Translations under genes and position numbers: made by a program
Part shown: positions 23,143 to 30,913 of the stretch, in pieces
Layout: every line of letters starts with the position of its first letter
Numbering within the stretch: position 1 is the stretch's first letter
The notes under the pieces: generated by a model
What the model saw: the letters and a program-made list of their open reading frames with translations, nothing else
Told to the model about the DNA's origin: nothing
Database searches by the model: none
Source of the DNA: Clostridiales bacterium
GTDB taxonomy: Bacteria; Bacillota; Clostridia; Christensenellales; Pumilibacteraceae
Length of the DNA stretch: 37,736 nucleotides
NCBI GenBank assembly: GCA_022508505.1
Contig: JAFLVC010000016.1
Coordinates: 1-37,736, forward strand
Direction of reading: 5' to 3'

Positions 23143-24399
23143 ATGAATATTCATTTTATAGGCATAAACGGAGTATCCATGCGCGCGCTCGCAGAGCTTG
23201 CCAAGAGCCGCGGTCACGACGTGACGGGCTCGGACGCCGCCGCAGAAGGTCATCGACCGGAAAACGTCGACGGTGCGCACCTCGTCGTCTACACCAACGC
23301 CGTGCCGCAGGACAACTGCGAGCTCGTTCGCGCCCGCGCTTTGAATATTCCCATAATAGAACGCGCCGAATACCTCGGCGAGATAGCCAAAACGTACGGC
23401 ACGACGATTGCCGTTTCGGGCTGCCACGGCAAGAGCACGACAACCGCCATGATCGGCGCGGCACTCGTCTCATACTCGCCCACCGTTCACGTCGGCGTGT
23501 CGGGTGCGTCCAAGGTCGGCGGCACCAAGTTTTTCGTGACCGAGGCGTGCGAGTACCGCGAGAGCTTTCTAAAGCTCCGCCCGGACATCGGCGTAATACT
23601 CAACGTCGGCTTCGACCACCCCGACTATTACAGCGATTTCGGCGAGGTCGCAAAGGCGTACCGCGCGTTCGCCGCGAACTGCAAAAGAGTGCTCGTAAAC
23701 GGCGACGACGAGCGGTGCGCGTCATTCAAAAACGCGGTCACCTTCGGGTTTTCACCGACGTGCGACTACCGCGCGGAAAACGTTTCGGATGAGCGCGGCA
23801 TGCGCAGTTTTACATACGTCCACGGCGGCAGGAGCATAAGGGTACATCTTTCGGTGGTGGGCACGCACAACGTCTACAACGCGCTCGCGGCGCTCGCCGC
23901 CTGCGACATGGCGGGGATATCGGTGCCCGAAGCGGTGTTTGCACTGTCAAGCTTTACGGGCATACCGCGGCGGTTTGAAAGGCGCGGCATCGCCTACGGC
24001 AAAACTGTCCTATGCGACTACGCGCACCACCCCGACGAAATCAAAGCGACGATCGCCGCCGCGCGCGAGCTGTTTCCGTCGGTCGCCGTCGTGTTCCAGC
24101 CGCACACATATTCGCGGACGACGAGACTGCTTGACGGGTTTGTCGATGCGCTCGGGCATGCGGACACCGTCGTAATCGCGCCCATATTTGCCGCGCGCGA
24201 AAATCCCGACGGCACGTCTTCACACACGCTGTGCCGCCGCCTCGTCGAGCGCAAGGAGAAGGCGTACTGCTTCGACACGTTCGCGGAAATCGTCGAGTTT
24301 TGCAAAACACTCGACGAAAAGGCTGTGATATTTATGGGCGCGGGAGACATAGACGTCGCTTGCGACAGGTTTGTCGGCTCTTATAAGGCGCAGATGTAA
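23143..24399 (+). CDS. murC: UDP-N-acetylmuramate--L-alanine ligase (MurC family)
   Basis: Mur ligase of 418 residues that would add L-alanine to UDP-N-acetylmuramic acid in cytosolic peptidoglycan synthesis. The N-terminal Rossmann domain begins IHFIGINGVSMRALAELA, the MurC signature. The ATP P-loop is SGCHGKSTTTAMIG (about residues 90-103), where standard MurC has GTHGKT. Later blocks include VGTHNVYNALAALAAC and DYAHHPDEIKATIAA. It is shorter than typical MurC (about 440-460). No SD or clear promoter is seen before the ATG at 23143; the frame stays open to 23053. A short GCGCCGGCG hairpin and R2/R1 repeats follow the stop. A paralogous Mur-type ligase cannot be excluded. Confidence 0.87.
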   Translation: MNIHFIGINGVSMRALAELAKSRGHDVTGSDAAAEGHRPENVDGAHLVVYTNAVPQDNCELVRARALNIPIIERAEYLGEIAKTYGTTIAVSGCHGKSTTTAMIGAALVSYSPTVHVGVSGASKVGGTKFFVTEACEYRESFLKLRPDIGVILNVGFDHPDYYSDFGEVAKAYRAFAANCKRVLVNGDDERCASFKNAVTFGFSPTCDYRAENVSDERGMRSFTYVHGGRSIRVHLSVVGTHNVYNALAALAACDMAGISVPEAVFALSSFTGIPRRFERRGIAYGKTVLCDYAHHPDEIKATIAAARELFPSVAVVFQPHTYSRTTRLLDGFVDALGHADTVVIAPIFAARENPDGTSSHTLCRRLVERKEKAYCFDTFAEIVEFCKTLDEKAVIFMGAGDIDVACDRFVGSYKAQM

Positions 24400-24865
24400 G
24401 CACATACAGAAAAGCGCCGGCGTTTCTATATAGGCTTCCCTTGAATTTAGTGGAGCTGTCGCCGTCAGGCGACTGAGGTGATGTGAAATAAACAGATTCT
24501 TCGACTTCGCTATCGCTCCGCTCAGAATGACATAATAAAGCCGTGCACTTCTTTACTACATGATTATTCAGCGTAGATATATCCTGCTGTGTCATCCTGA
24601 GCAAGCGCCTTTAGGCGCGTCGTCGAAGGATCTGAAAAGCGCGGGCATTTTTTATCCCGCGCTTCCCTATCACGCTCCCATTGAATTTAGGAGAGCCTAA
24701 TTGAAATAATAGTGAAGAGTGAAGAGACAGACATTTCCTCACACCGACGGTTGATAACGTGCAGGTACGTTATTAACGTATCTGTCGCTTAAAAGGAAGG
24801 ACGCGCGCCTACTGCCATCATCACGCCCTAAGCGAGCGCAGCGGAGAACTCCGGGCGCTTGCACC
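24400..24865. other. Long intergenic repeat block
   Basis: No gene is visible. It holds R2 at 24427-24490 (GGCTTCCCTTGAATTTAGTGGAGC, then GTCGCCGTCAGGCGAC and GATGTGAAATA), R1 on the minus strand at 24493-24532, R1 on the plus strand at 24590-24634, and an R2 fragment at 24670-24700. The remainder (24700-24865) has a small hairpin (AACGTGCAGGTACGTT) and nothing else I recognise. Confidence 0.75.
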
Positions 24866-24902
24866 GCAAAAAAGCGCCGACTCTTTAATCGGCGCTTTTT
24901 TA
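24866..24902 (-). terminator. Terminator after the flavodiiron gene
   Basis: Stem AAGCGCCGA / TCGGCGCTT with an 8-base loop, with A- and T-runs on both sides, so it can work on either strand. The loop and stem are identical to the hairpin at 36905-36935. Confidence 0.85.
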
Positions 24903-24952
24903 ATTCTTATCGATTATTTCTTATCTCTTATCTTAGGCGCTTGCGCCGCTCA
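24903..24952 (-). repeat. Gene-end repeat R3 at the flavodiiron stop codon
   Basis: Read on the minus strand, TGA is followed by GCGGCGCAAGCGCCTAAG, then AGATAAGAAATAATCG and the terminator. It has the same order of modules as at 222-272 and 36936-36993. Confidence 0.7.
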
Positions 24953-26110
24953 GCGTGCCATTTCGTCCGCGAGCTTTTTAAGCACTTCGCGGCTGTCGGC
25001 GTTGAGCGCCGAGCGAATGGTGACGGTGGTGTCGGCAAAGGTTATGTTCTTGCACGTTTCGAGCTGTGCGCGGATATGCTTTGCCGCCGCGGGCGACCAG
25101 CTTCCGTTCTCGACGATACCGACGAACTTGTTCTGGAAGAAGCGCTCGACAAGCCCCTCGACGAACGCGCGCATGGACGGGAAATATTCGTTGTTGTATG
25201 TGGTCGTTGCGAACACGATTTTGGGGTACGCAAACGCTTTTGCTATGCAGTCGGCAAGGTCGCGCCGCGCGAGATCGAAGGTTTCGACCTTTTTCACGCC
25301 GCGCTTTTTGAGCTCGTTTTCGAGCTCGCCCACAGCCTTTGCGGTGTGGCCGTAAACGGACGTGTAAGCTATCATGACGCCGTCAAACTCGGGCTCGTAC
25401 TTCGACCACTTGTCGTATAAGCCGATATAATGCCCCAGGTCGGACGAAAGAATGGGACCGTGCAACGGGCAGATTGTTTGAACGTCTATTCCGCCGAGCT
25501 TCTTCAAGAGCGCCTGCACTTGCACGCCGTACTTACCGACAATGCCGATGTAGTACCGCCGAGCCTCGTCGTCCCACGGCTCCGCGGAGTCGAGCGCGCC
25601 GAACTTTCCGAACGCGTCCGCCGAGAACAGAATCTTGTCCGCCGCGTCGTAGCCTACCATGACCTCCGGCCAGTGCACCATGGGCGCGAACACGAACTTG
25701 ATCGTGTGCCTGCCGAGCTTTAGCTCGTCGCCTTCGGCAACCACCACTTGCCTATCCGAAAAGTCGGTGCCGAAGAACGCTTTTATCATGGCGAACGTCT
25801 TGACGTTGCCTACGATTTTCGCCGTTTTGTACTTTTCGGCGAACACCGCGATATTGGCGGAATGATCGGGCTCCATGTGGCTGACTACGAGGTAGTCGGG
25901 AGTGCGACCGCCGAGCGCCTCCTCGACGTCGGCAAGCCACGCCGATCCGAAATGCGAGTCGACCGTGTCGAGCACGGCGACCTTTTCGTCGAGAATGACG
26001 TACGAGTTGTATGCCACGCCGTTAGGCACTTCGTACATGCCCTCGAACAAGTCAATCTCGCGGTCGTTGATACCGATATGAACAATATCGCTTGAAACCT
26101 TTTGAAGCAT
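24950..26110 (-). CDS. fprA: FprA-type flavodiiron protein
   Basis: A-type flavoprotein that reduces O2 to water or NO to N2O using a di-iron centre and FMN, a protective enzyme of anaerobes in the cytosol. The 386 residues comprise a metallo-beta-lactamase-like domain (about 1-245) and a flavodoxin domain (about 250-386, starting VMIAYTSVYGHTAKAVGELE, split). Iron ligands are visible: HMEPDH at residues 78-83 (His78, Glu80, Asp82), a His in MVHWPE, Asp in SADAFG and His in CPLHGP. There is no C-terminal rubredoxin, so an external donor is needed. AAAGGAG precedes the ATG. Confidence 0.95.
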   Translation of the reverse strand: MLQKVSSDIVHIGINDREIDLFEGMYEVPNGVAYNSYVILDEKVAVLDTVDSHFGSAWLADVEEALGGRTPDYLVVSHMEPDHSANIAVFAEKYKTAKIVGNVKTFAMIKAFFGTDFSDRQVVVAEGDELKLGRHTIKFVFAPMVHWPEVMVGYDAADKILFSADAFGKFGALDSAEPWDDEARRYYIGIVGKYGVQVQALLKKLGGIDVQTICPLHGPILSSDLGHYIGLYDKWSKYEPEFDGVMIAYTSVYGHTAKAVGELENELKKRGVKKVETFDLARRDLADCIAKAFAYPKIVFATTTYNNEYFPSMRAFVEGLVERFFQNKFVGIVENGSWSPAAAKHIRAQLETCKNITFADTTVTIRSALNADSREVLKKLADEMAR

Positions 26111-26131
26111 GATTAAATTCTCCTTTGTTAT

Positions 26132-26160
26132 TTTATATCACGTAGCGCCCTTTTTGTCAA
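26132..26160 (-). promoter_or_regulatory. Sigma-A promoter of fprA
   Basis: Minus strand TTGACA (26160-26155), 17-base spacer, TATAAA (26137-26132). +1 near 26125 would start the message almost at the SD, leaving a leader of about 15 bases. Confidence 0.75.
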
Positions 26161-26164
26161 GCAG

Positions 26165-26240
26165 GCATAGCCTGTTTCCGTCGCGTGCGGACTGCACGGA
26201 TAAAACGACGTTGCTCCCGACGAATTGCGTATCGTTATAA
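26165..26240. repeat. Intergenic repeat R4
   Basis: AGGCATAGCCT hairpin, TTTCCGTCGCGTGCGGACTGC, then GTTGCTCCCGACGAATTG and TATCGTTATAAAT. It aligns block by block with the copy at 27395-27470. It overlaps the -35 side of the fprA promoter region and the 3' flank of cysK. Confidence 0.5.
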
Positions 26241-26269
26241 ATTACTTAACGCCGATCTTATTAGCTATC

Positions 26270-27190
26270 TTACCGTGCGACAGACAAATACCTATCCCCG
26301 CTGTCGGGAAAAACGACGACAACCGTCTTGCCGTCGAGGCCGTCGCGTTTTGCAAGCCTAACCGCCGCCGCGAGCGCCGCGCCCGAGCTTATGCCGACGA
26401 GAACGCCCTCTTTTTTCCCCACTTCGCGCGAAAATAAAAATGCGTCGTCGTTTGATACGGTCATCACCTCGTCGCAAACCTTTGCGTCAAATGTTTTGGG
26501 GACGAATCCCGCGCCGATACCCTGAATCTTATGCGCGCCCGCTCTGCCGCCGGAGAGCACGGGCGACGAGGCGGGCTCGACGGCGACTGTCCTTATATTC
26601 GGGTTTTGCGATTTTAAGAACGCACCCGCGCCGGAAACCGTGCCGCCGGTGCCGACGCCCGCAACGAGCGCGTCGATATTACCGTCGGTGTCACGCCAAA
26701 TCTCGGGCCCTGTCGTGCGGTAGTGCACGTCGGGGTTTGACGGGTTTTCAAACTGATTGGGGATAAAGCTATCGGGTGTCGCCGCAGCGAGCTCTCTCGC
26801 CTTTTCAACCGCGCCGCGCATGCCCTTTGAGCCGTCCGTCAAAACTATTTCCGCTCCGTACGCAGAAATGAGTTGCCGCCGCTCTATAGACATCGTTTCG
26901 GGCATGACGATGATTACGCGGTACCCGCGCGAAACGCCCACGGCGGCGAGTCCGATACCTGTGTTGCCGCTCGTCGGCTCGATTATGACAGAACCGCTTT
27001 TAAGCTTGCCGCACGCCTCGCCGCTGTCGATCATCGCCTTGGCAATCCTGTCCTTTACCGAACCCGTCGGATTGAAGTATTCGAGCTTTGCGAGTATTCG
27101 AGCTTTGAGGCTGTACTCGCGTTCTATGTTGTGAAGCCTGAGTATCGGCGTGCCGCCTATCAGCTCGTCAACGGAATTGTTTATGCGCAT
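26270..27190 (-). CDS. cysK: Cysteine synthase A
   Basis: O-acetylserine sulfhydrylase, a PLP enzyme that makes cysteine from O-acetylserine and sulfide in the cytosol. The 306 residues include the PLP lysine Lys46 in NPTGSVKDR, the substrate loop TSGNTGIGLA and the phosphate-binding GVGTGGTVSG. GIGAGFVPKTFD near the C-terminal third is also typical of CysK. The ATG at 27190 was chosen because AGGAG lies eight bases upstream and the protein then starts like the family; the frame runs open to 27292. Cystathionine-beta-synthase-like relatives share these motifs, but length and the N-terminus favour CysK. It stands alone between R4 and a repeat block. Confidence 0.93.
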   Translation of the reverse strand: MRINNSVDELIGGTPILRLHNIEREYSLKARILAKLEYFNPTGSVKDRIAKAMIDSGEACGKLKSGSVIIEPTSGNTGIGLAAVGVSRGYRVIIVMPETMSIERRQLISAYGAEIVLTDGSKGMRGAVEKARELAAATPDSFIPNQFENPSNPDVHYRTTGPEIWRDTDGNIDALVAGVGTGGTVSGAGAFLKSQNPNIRTVAVEPASSPVLSGGRAGAHKIQGIGAGFVPKTFDAKVCDEVMTVSNDDAFLFSREVGKKEGVLVGISSGAALAAAVRLAKRDGLDGKTVVVVFPDSGDRYLSVAR

Positions 27191-27520
27191 GCTTTTCGCT
27201 CCTTTTTTTGGACATAATATATGCGCGAGAAGTACTGTATGTACTGCTTTTATCCACATTAGGCTCCCCCTAAATAATGGGAGCCGGCGCATTTATGCGA
27301 CTGAGGGGATGTGAAAATTTCAGAGCCCCGCGAAGAATCTGTTAATTGCGTGCCGAAGCAGATCCCTCGACTTCGCTCGGGATGGCACAGGCACAGCCTG
27401 TTTTCCGTCGTGTGTAGACTGCATTGTTAAATTTTTGCTACGCCCGAAAAGTTGCCTGTCGTAAAGAAATGCGTAGTTTTTAATATGTCATTCCGAGCCC
27501 CGCGAAGAATCTATTCCGCA
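27191..27520. other. Repeat-filled gap upstream of cysK
   Basis: No gene is visible. It contains a -10-like TATATT near 27225 for cysK, R2 at 27260-27318 (GGCTCCCCC, AATAATGGGAGCC, GACTGAGGGGATGTGAAAA), an R1 fragment at 27321-27343, R1 on the minus strand at 27359-27387, R4 at 27395-27470 and another R1 fragment at 27486-27512. Confidence 0.7.
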
Positions 27521-27556
27521 ACGCAAAACCCCTTTCGCATATGGCGTCGAAAGGGG
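27521..27556 (-). terminator. Terminator after the sipW-like gene
   Basis: Stem CCCCTTTCG / CGAAAGGGG with a 10-base loop, followed on the minus strand by TTTTGCGTT. It begins 17 bases beyond the stop codon of the signal peptidase gene. Confidence 0.8.
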
Positions 27557-27572
27557 TATCAATCTGTGATTA

Positions 27573-29168
27573 TTATTTAATCTTTGCCAAAAGCTTTCTG
27601 TCGGAGTTGATACGCTTGAGCCGACGAATGGTCGCGGCGCGCGCCTTGGCAAGCTTTTGCTCGGACAGATACAGCTCGCGGTCGGCGGGCTCGAGCGAAT
27701 TGAGGAACGCCTCCTGCTCTGCCTTGCGCTTTTCCGCCGCTTCCTTGCGCGCGGCAAGTTGTTCGGGCGTGGGCTTTTTCTTTTCTTTGGGCGGCTCGAC
27801 AGGCTTTTGCTTTTTGCGCTCTTCCTTGTACGCAGAGATTCGCGCCTTTTCTTCGGGCGATAGCGGCTCGGTCGAGCTCAAAAGCGTATTGAGCTCTTCC
27901 ACCTGTTTAAGCTCGAGCTGTGCAGCCTGCTCGCGGTACTGCGCGTATGCACTGTGCGAGCTCAAAAGCCTTGCGCCATCATCGCCGAGCCTGTGTTTGG
28001 GCTGCGGCAGCTCCGGATAATCCTCGGCCTTTTCGAGCGGCTGTCCCTCGAAGAACTCGGGGTAATCGGGATTGCTCGTCGCACCGTTGCTGTCGACGCC
28101 CGGCGCGATGTCAGAACGCAAGCGCACACCCTGTTGACAAAGTATAATACCCTCGGGTGTTTGAACCGGAGTTAAGACAATGCTCTTGCCGCCCGACATG
28201 CCGCTAAGGATAAGCGTTTGCCCGTCCTCGGCGCTGCGCAATGTCGCACCGTTTCGGAGCGATTCGGCGAGCGACGAGGTAGTAACAGGCGCGGTCTGCG
28301 CGTCGACTGCCGCCGCAGTCTCGGGCGCCGTCTCGGGTGCTTGCGTTTTCTCGAGCGCGACGGACTTAGTCTCGATGAACTCGCCCAGCCTCTGCTCGAG
28401 CTCCTTGTCCTCCGTTCGTGTTTTGGGCTCCTCGGTAACCATGCCGATAACGTCCATGACCGCCGCTATCTCGTGAATGTTTTCGTAGCGCTGACTTACG
28501 TCGGCAAGCTCCTGCGCGCTCTTTTTGAGCGCCGCAGTCTCGAGCGCCTTGCGCTTTTCTTGCTTTTTGAGGTACGCAATCACTATCCAAGCGACCGCTA
28601 TTATGAACAGAATGACGATGAGAGTTACCGCGCCCTGCGCCGACTGCAAGAATCCGAATAAGTACCCGAAGAACCCGCAATGCTTGCCGGTGTAAATACC
28701 GATAACGTCGTCGTAGTCGGGATGAATGCTGTCAACGCGGACGTTCTTGTTGTCGCCCTTTGTCGTGTACGATGTTTTGCCCGTATTGGGGTTTTTGATG
28801 ACTTCAATGACGCGGTGCGTGAGAACGGTTATATTGCCGTCCTTGTCCTCAACCTCGAACGTGATGATAGTTCCGGCCTTGATATTGTCCTTCTTTTCGG
28901 ACTCGGGCACTTTGACAACTATCATGTGCCCTTCGGGAATTGTGGGGTCCATCGAGTCGGACACTATGGCAAACAGCCTGTAGTCGCCGAAGGTCGGATA
29001 ATAGTGCGGCATAAAAATACTCAAAATCGAGTTGATAACAAGCGCAACCAAAATCACCAACAACAGACATAAGCCCGTGTATTTAAACACTGCACGAGCG
29101 CGGTGCTTTTTGGGCTTAACCGCAGCGCCGCCGCTCTCAATCCCCTTTACTTCTTGTTCTTGCGACAT
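27573..29168 (-). CDS. sipW: SipW-like signal peptidase I with a long cytosolic tail
   Basis: ER-type signal peptidase I, 531 residues, that would cut the signal peptides of the neighbouring exported proteins. The enzyme part is residues 30-200: a first membrane helix (about 31-53), catalytic Ser72 in VSDSMDPTIPEG, His118 in LTHRVIEV replacing the lysine of the bacterial type, Asp139 in TKGDNK, and a second helix (about 180-200). Unlike SipW of Bacillus (about 190 residues), a further 330-residue charged tail follows, with Ala/Pro/Thr-rich and Lys/Glu-rich helical parts and no family I recognise. By topology it should lie in the cytosol. The ATG at 29168 sits 3 bases after the predicted +1 and has no SD. 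A terminator separates it from the upstream substrate gene. Confidence 0.9.
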   Translation of the reverse strand: MSQEQEVKGIESGGAAVKPKKHRARAVFKYTGLCLLLVILVALVINSILSIFMPHYYPTFGDYRLFAIVSDSMDPTIPEGHMIVVKVPESEKKDNIKAGTIITFEVEDKDGNITVLTHRVIEVIKNPNTGKTSYTTKGDNKNVRVDSIHPDYDDVIGIYTGKHCGFFGYLFGFLQSAQGAVTLIVILFIIAVAWIVIAYLKKQEKRKALETAALKKSAQELADVSQRYENIHEIAAVMDVIGMVTEEPKTRTEDKELEQRLGEFIETKSVALEKTQAPETAPETAAAVDAQTAPVTTSSLAESLRNGATLRSAEDGQTLILSGMSGGKSIVLTPVQTPEGIILCQQGVRLRSDIAPGVDSNGATSNPDYPEFFEGQPLEKAEDYPELPQPKHRLGDDGARLLSSHSAYAQYREQAAQLELKQVEELNTLLSSTEPLSPEEKARISAYKEERKKQKPVEPPKEKKKPTPEQLAARKEAAEKRKAEQEAFLNSLEPADRELYLSEQKLAKARAATIRRLKRINSDRKLLAKIK

Positions 29169-29177
29169 ATTACAGTT

Positions 29178-29206
29178 AGTATACCACACACGCCCGCTGT
29201 TGTCAA
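29178..29206 (-). promoter_or_regulatory. Sigma-A promoter of sipW, near-leaderless
   Basis: Minus strand TTGACA (29206-29201), 17-base spacer, TATACT (29183-29178). +1 is expected at about 29171, 3 bases before the ATG. No SD. Confidence 0.8.
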
Positions 29207-29248
29207 TACCTACCGAAAAATATAAGTTATATTTTTTCTTGCGCAACA

Positions 29249-29284
29249 CAAAAACCGACTGTCAAAGACAATCGGTTTTGCTTT
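29249..29284. terminator. Bidirectional terminator between substrate gene and sipW
   Basis: 12-base stem AAACCGACTGTC / GACAATCGGTTT (one G-T pair) with a 3-base loop. T-rich sequence follows on both strands (GGTTTTTG on minus, TTTTGCTTTTC on plus). It lies about 140 bases downstream of the TasA-like gene at 29423. The 138 bases between hold nothing recognised. Confidence 0.7.
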
Positions 29285-29422
29285 TCTTTGCGCGCGCAGG
29301 GAATCGCATGTTTTAATCGGTTACGCTCCGGAGCATATTATTCCGATTTTTATATGTTTGCATCTATATGTATCGATGCCACAGATTGGAGTAAAGTTTG
29401 ACTTAAATTTGATATCGGTTGA

Positions 29423-29965
29423 TTAATCTGCGAGTGTGGCAGTTACGGTCAAAGTGTAATCTTTGCCCATTTCTGCTTTGGCTGCTGCGCCGGAAGCATC
29501 GGACGCCAATATTACATTGATTGTAACCGTTCCCGTGCTTGCGAGGTCAGTCAATACTATGCTTCCTGTCAACGATTCCCATCCGGTAGGAACAAGTGTG
29601 TCTCCACGCGTCGGAGTTGAAACCGAACTACCAAGCTTATAGTACAGGGGGAGAGTAGCTTCATTTTCAACAGTCAACGTAAATTTATAGGTTGAAGCAG
29701 GTGCTTTTGCCCCTGACTCATCGCTATACGCAACCGTGAAAGTGTGTATAGTAGTGCCGCTACCCTGATCATACGGGACCAATGCAGTAGCAGAGGCCGG
29801 AGTAATCGTAACAGTACCAGCTTCGGTGATAATTGTGGAAGTAGAACCGGTAGCGCTTTCAGTGCTCGGAGTCCCGCTCGTCCACGCCGCGAACGAAACA
29901 GCGCCGATGCCCGCGATAGCCGCGACCGAGGACGCGATTACGAGGGGTTTTACAAACTTTTTCAT
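29423..29965 (-). CDS. TasA/camelysin-like exported protein 1
   Basis: Small secreted protein of 180 residues, probable substrate of the adjacent SipW-like peptidase. A signal peptide (KKFVKPLVIASSVAAIAG, about residues 2-19) ends in VSFAAW, with cleavage likely after the Ala. The mature part is rich in Thr, Ser, Ala and beta strands (GTVTITPAS, TYKFTLTVENEATLPLYYKLG, GTVTINVILAS, DYTLTVTATLAD), with no cysteine, as in the fibre-forming TasA and camelysin families. A strong AAAGGAG SD and a leader similar to that of the paralogous gene at 30244 precede it. Fibre formation is an inference from family and context. It may be a minor or major fibre protein. Confidence 0.82.
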   Translation of the reverse strand: MKKFVKPLVIASSVAAIAGIGAVSFAAWTSGTPSTESATGSTSTIITEAGTVTITPASATALVPYDQGSGTTIHTFTVAYSDESGAKAPASTYKFTLTVENEATLPLYYKLGSSVSTPTRGDTLVPTGWESLTGSIVLTDLASTGTVTINVILASDASGAAAKAEMGKDYTLTVTATLAD

Positions 29966-30049
29966 CTTTTTTCTCCTTTAAAGATTTTATTTTCAATTTA
30001 TTTTAAGCCGTCTGCGCCCTGCCGCTTTCAGCATTAAAATCGGTGATAT

Positions 30050-30210
30050 CGCGAGCAGAGCTCGCGGTGAGATTTTGCGCTTGCGCGCAAAGCGAGATTC
30101 GCCAATCTGCGAGTGAGCAGTGCGGCGCGCGAACAAACAGCGAACAATCATGTAGATTGCTTGCTACGAGAGCGAGCGAGGGACCGAGGCGTTACGGCTT
30201 GCGGTCCCCG
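30050..30210. other. Run of small hairpins between the two TasA-like genes
   Basis: Four separate inverted repeats in a row in the 278-base gap: GCGAGC/GCTCGC (30051-30065), TTTGCGC/GCGCAAA (30074-30091), AGATT/AATCT (30095-30108) and GGGACCG/CGGTCCC (30180-30208). None has a T-run as a normal terminator would. No ORF of note is present. Confidence 0.6.
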
Positions 30211-30243
30211 CCGCTTTTGGCGTAAAAAAAGTTGTAAGCGCTG

Positions 30244-30810
30244 TTATGCGTTGGTTGCGGTTGCGGTGAACGTCAGCGCCACCGTCGCGCCCATAGAGTC
30301 GGTATTGTCGGCTACCAAATAAACATAAATAGTCGCCGTTTTGGTGCTTCCGGTAATCGTAGTAATTGTTTGTGCCGAAGAAATATTCTTGCCAGCCCCG
30401 TCATCTTTTCCGGTCGGCGCTGCACCTTCCTTGAACATCAGAGCCGGAGTCCCCGTATTTGCCGTGCCACCGGAAAGCGTGCCCGATATTTGCACGGTTT
30501 GGGCGCCGTCACCGGTAACGGTTACAGTAAACTGCCAATATTTTACGCCGTCGCCGACACCCGTATCCTGGTCGACAGGATACAAAGCTTTCATTGTGCC
30601 CTGTGCCGTACCGCTTGAGTTGTCATACGTGCCGGAAGCCTCGTCAGCTTTAACCGTAACGCTGCCTACCGTGTTGATCGAGCCGGTCTGTCCTGAAACC
30701 TCGACATTCTTGCTGGTGTCGCCCGTCCACTTTGCGAACGAGACGGCGCTGATGCCTACTGCCGCTACTGCGGCTGCCGCGATGATGAGTGCCTTTTTTG
30801 CCTTTTTCAT
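30244..30810 (-). CDS. TasA/camelysin-like exported protein 2
   Basis: Exported protein of 188 residues, related in layout to the one at 29423. The signal peptide (MKKAKKALIIAAAAVAAVG) ends VSFAKW. After it comes TSKNVEVSGQTGSINTVG, similar to the same region of the giant protein. The mature part is beta-rich with many Gly, Thr and Ala (YWQFTVTVTGDGAQTVQISG, ATIYVYLVADNTDSMGATVALTF in pieces) and has no cysteine. The ATG at 30810 was chosen for its AAAGGAG SD. It lies between the giant gene (104 bases upstream) and TasA-like protein 1. The likely role is a fibre or matrix protein processed by SipW. Confidence 0.82.
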   Translation of the reverse strand: MKKAKKALIIAAAAVAAVGISAVSFAKWTGDTSKNVEVSGQTGSINTVGSVTVKADEASGTYDNSSGTAQGTMKALYPVDQDTGVGDGVKYWQFTVTVTGDGAQTVQISGTLSGGTANTGTPALMFKEGAAPTGKDDGAGKNISSAQTITTITGSTKTATIYVYLVADNTDSMGATVALTFTATATNA

Positions 30811-30913
30811 GATTTTTTTCTCCTTTTGGAAATTATTTTTTATTTTTCTGCCTTTCGGCATTAAAACCGTTATATATGCTGTTGTTTAACGTCTGCTCGC
30901 CCGACGAGTGAGG

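Noticed and set aside
24406-24425. Terminator of the MurC-family gene
   Set aside because: The GCGCCGGCG palindrome has no loop and only three Ts follow, so it is too weak to list as a terminator.
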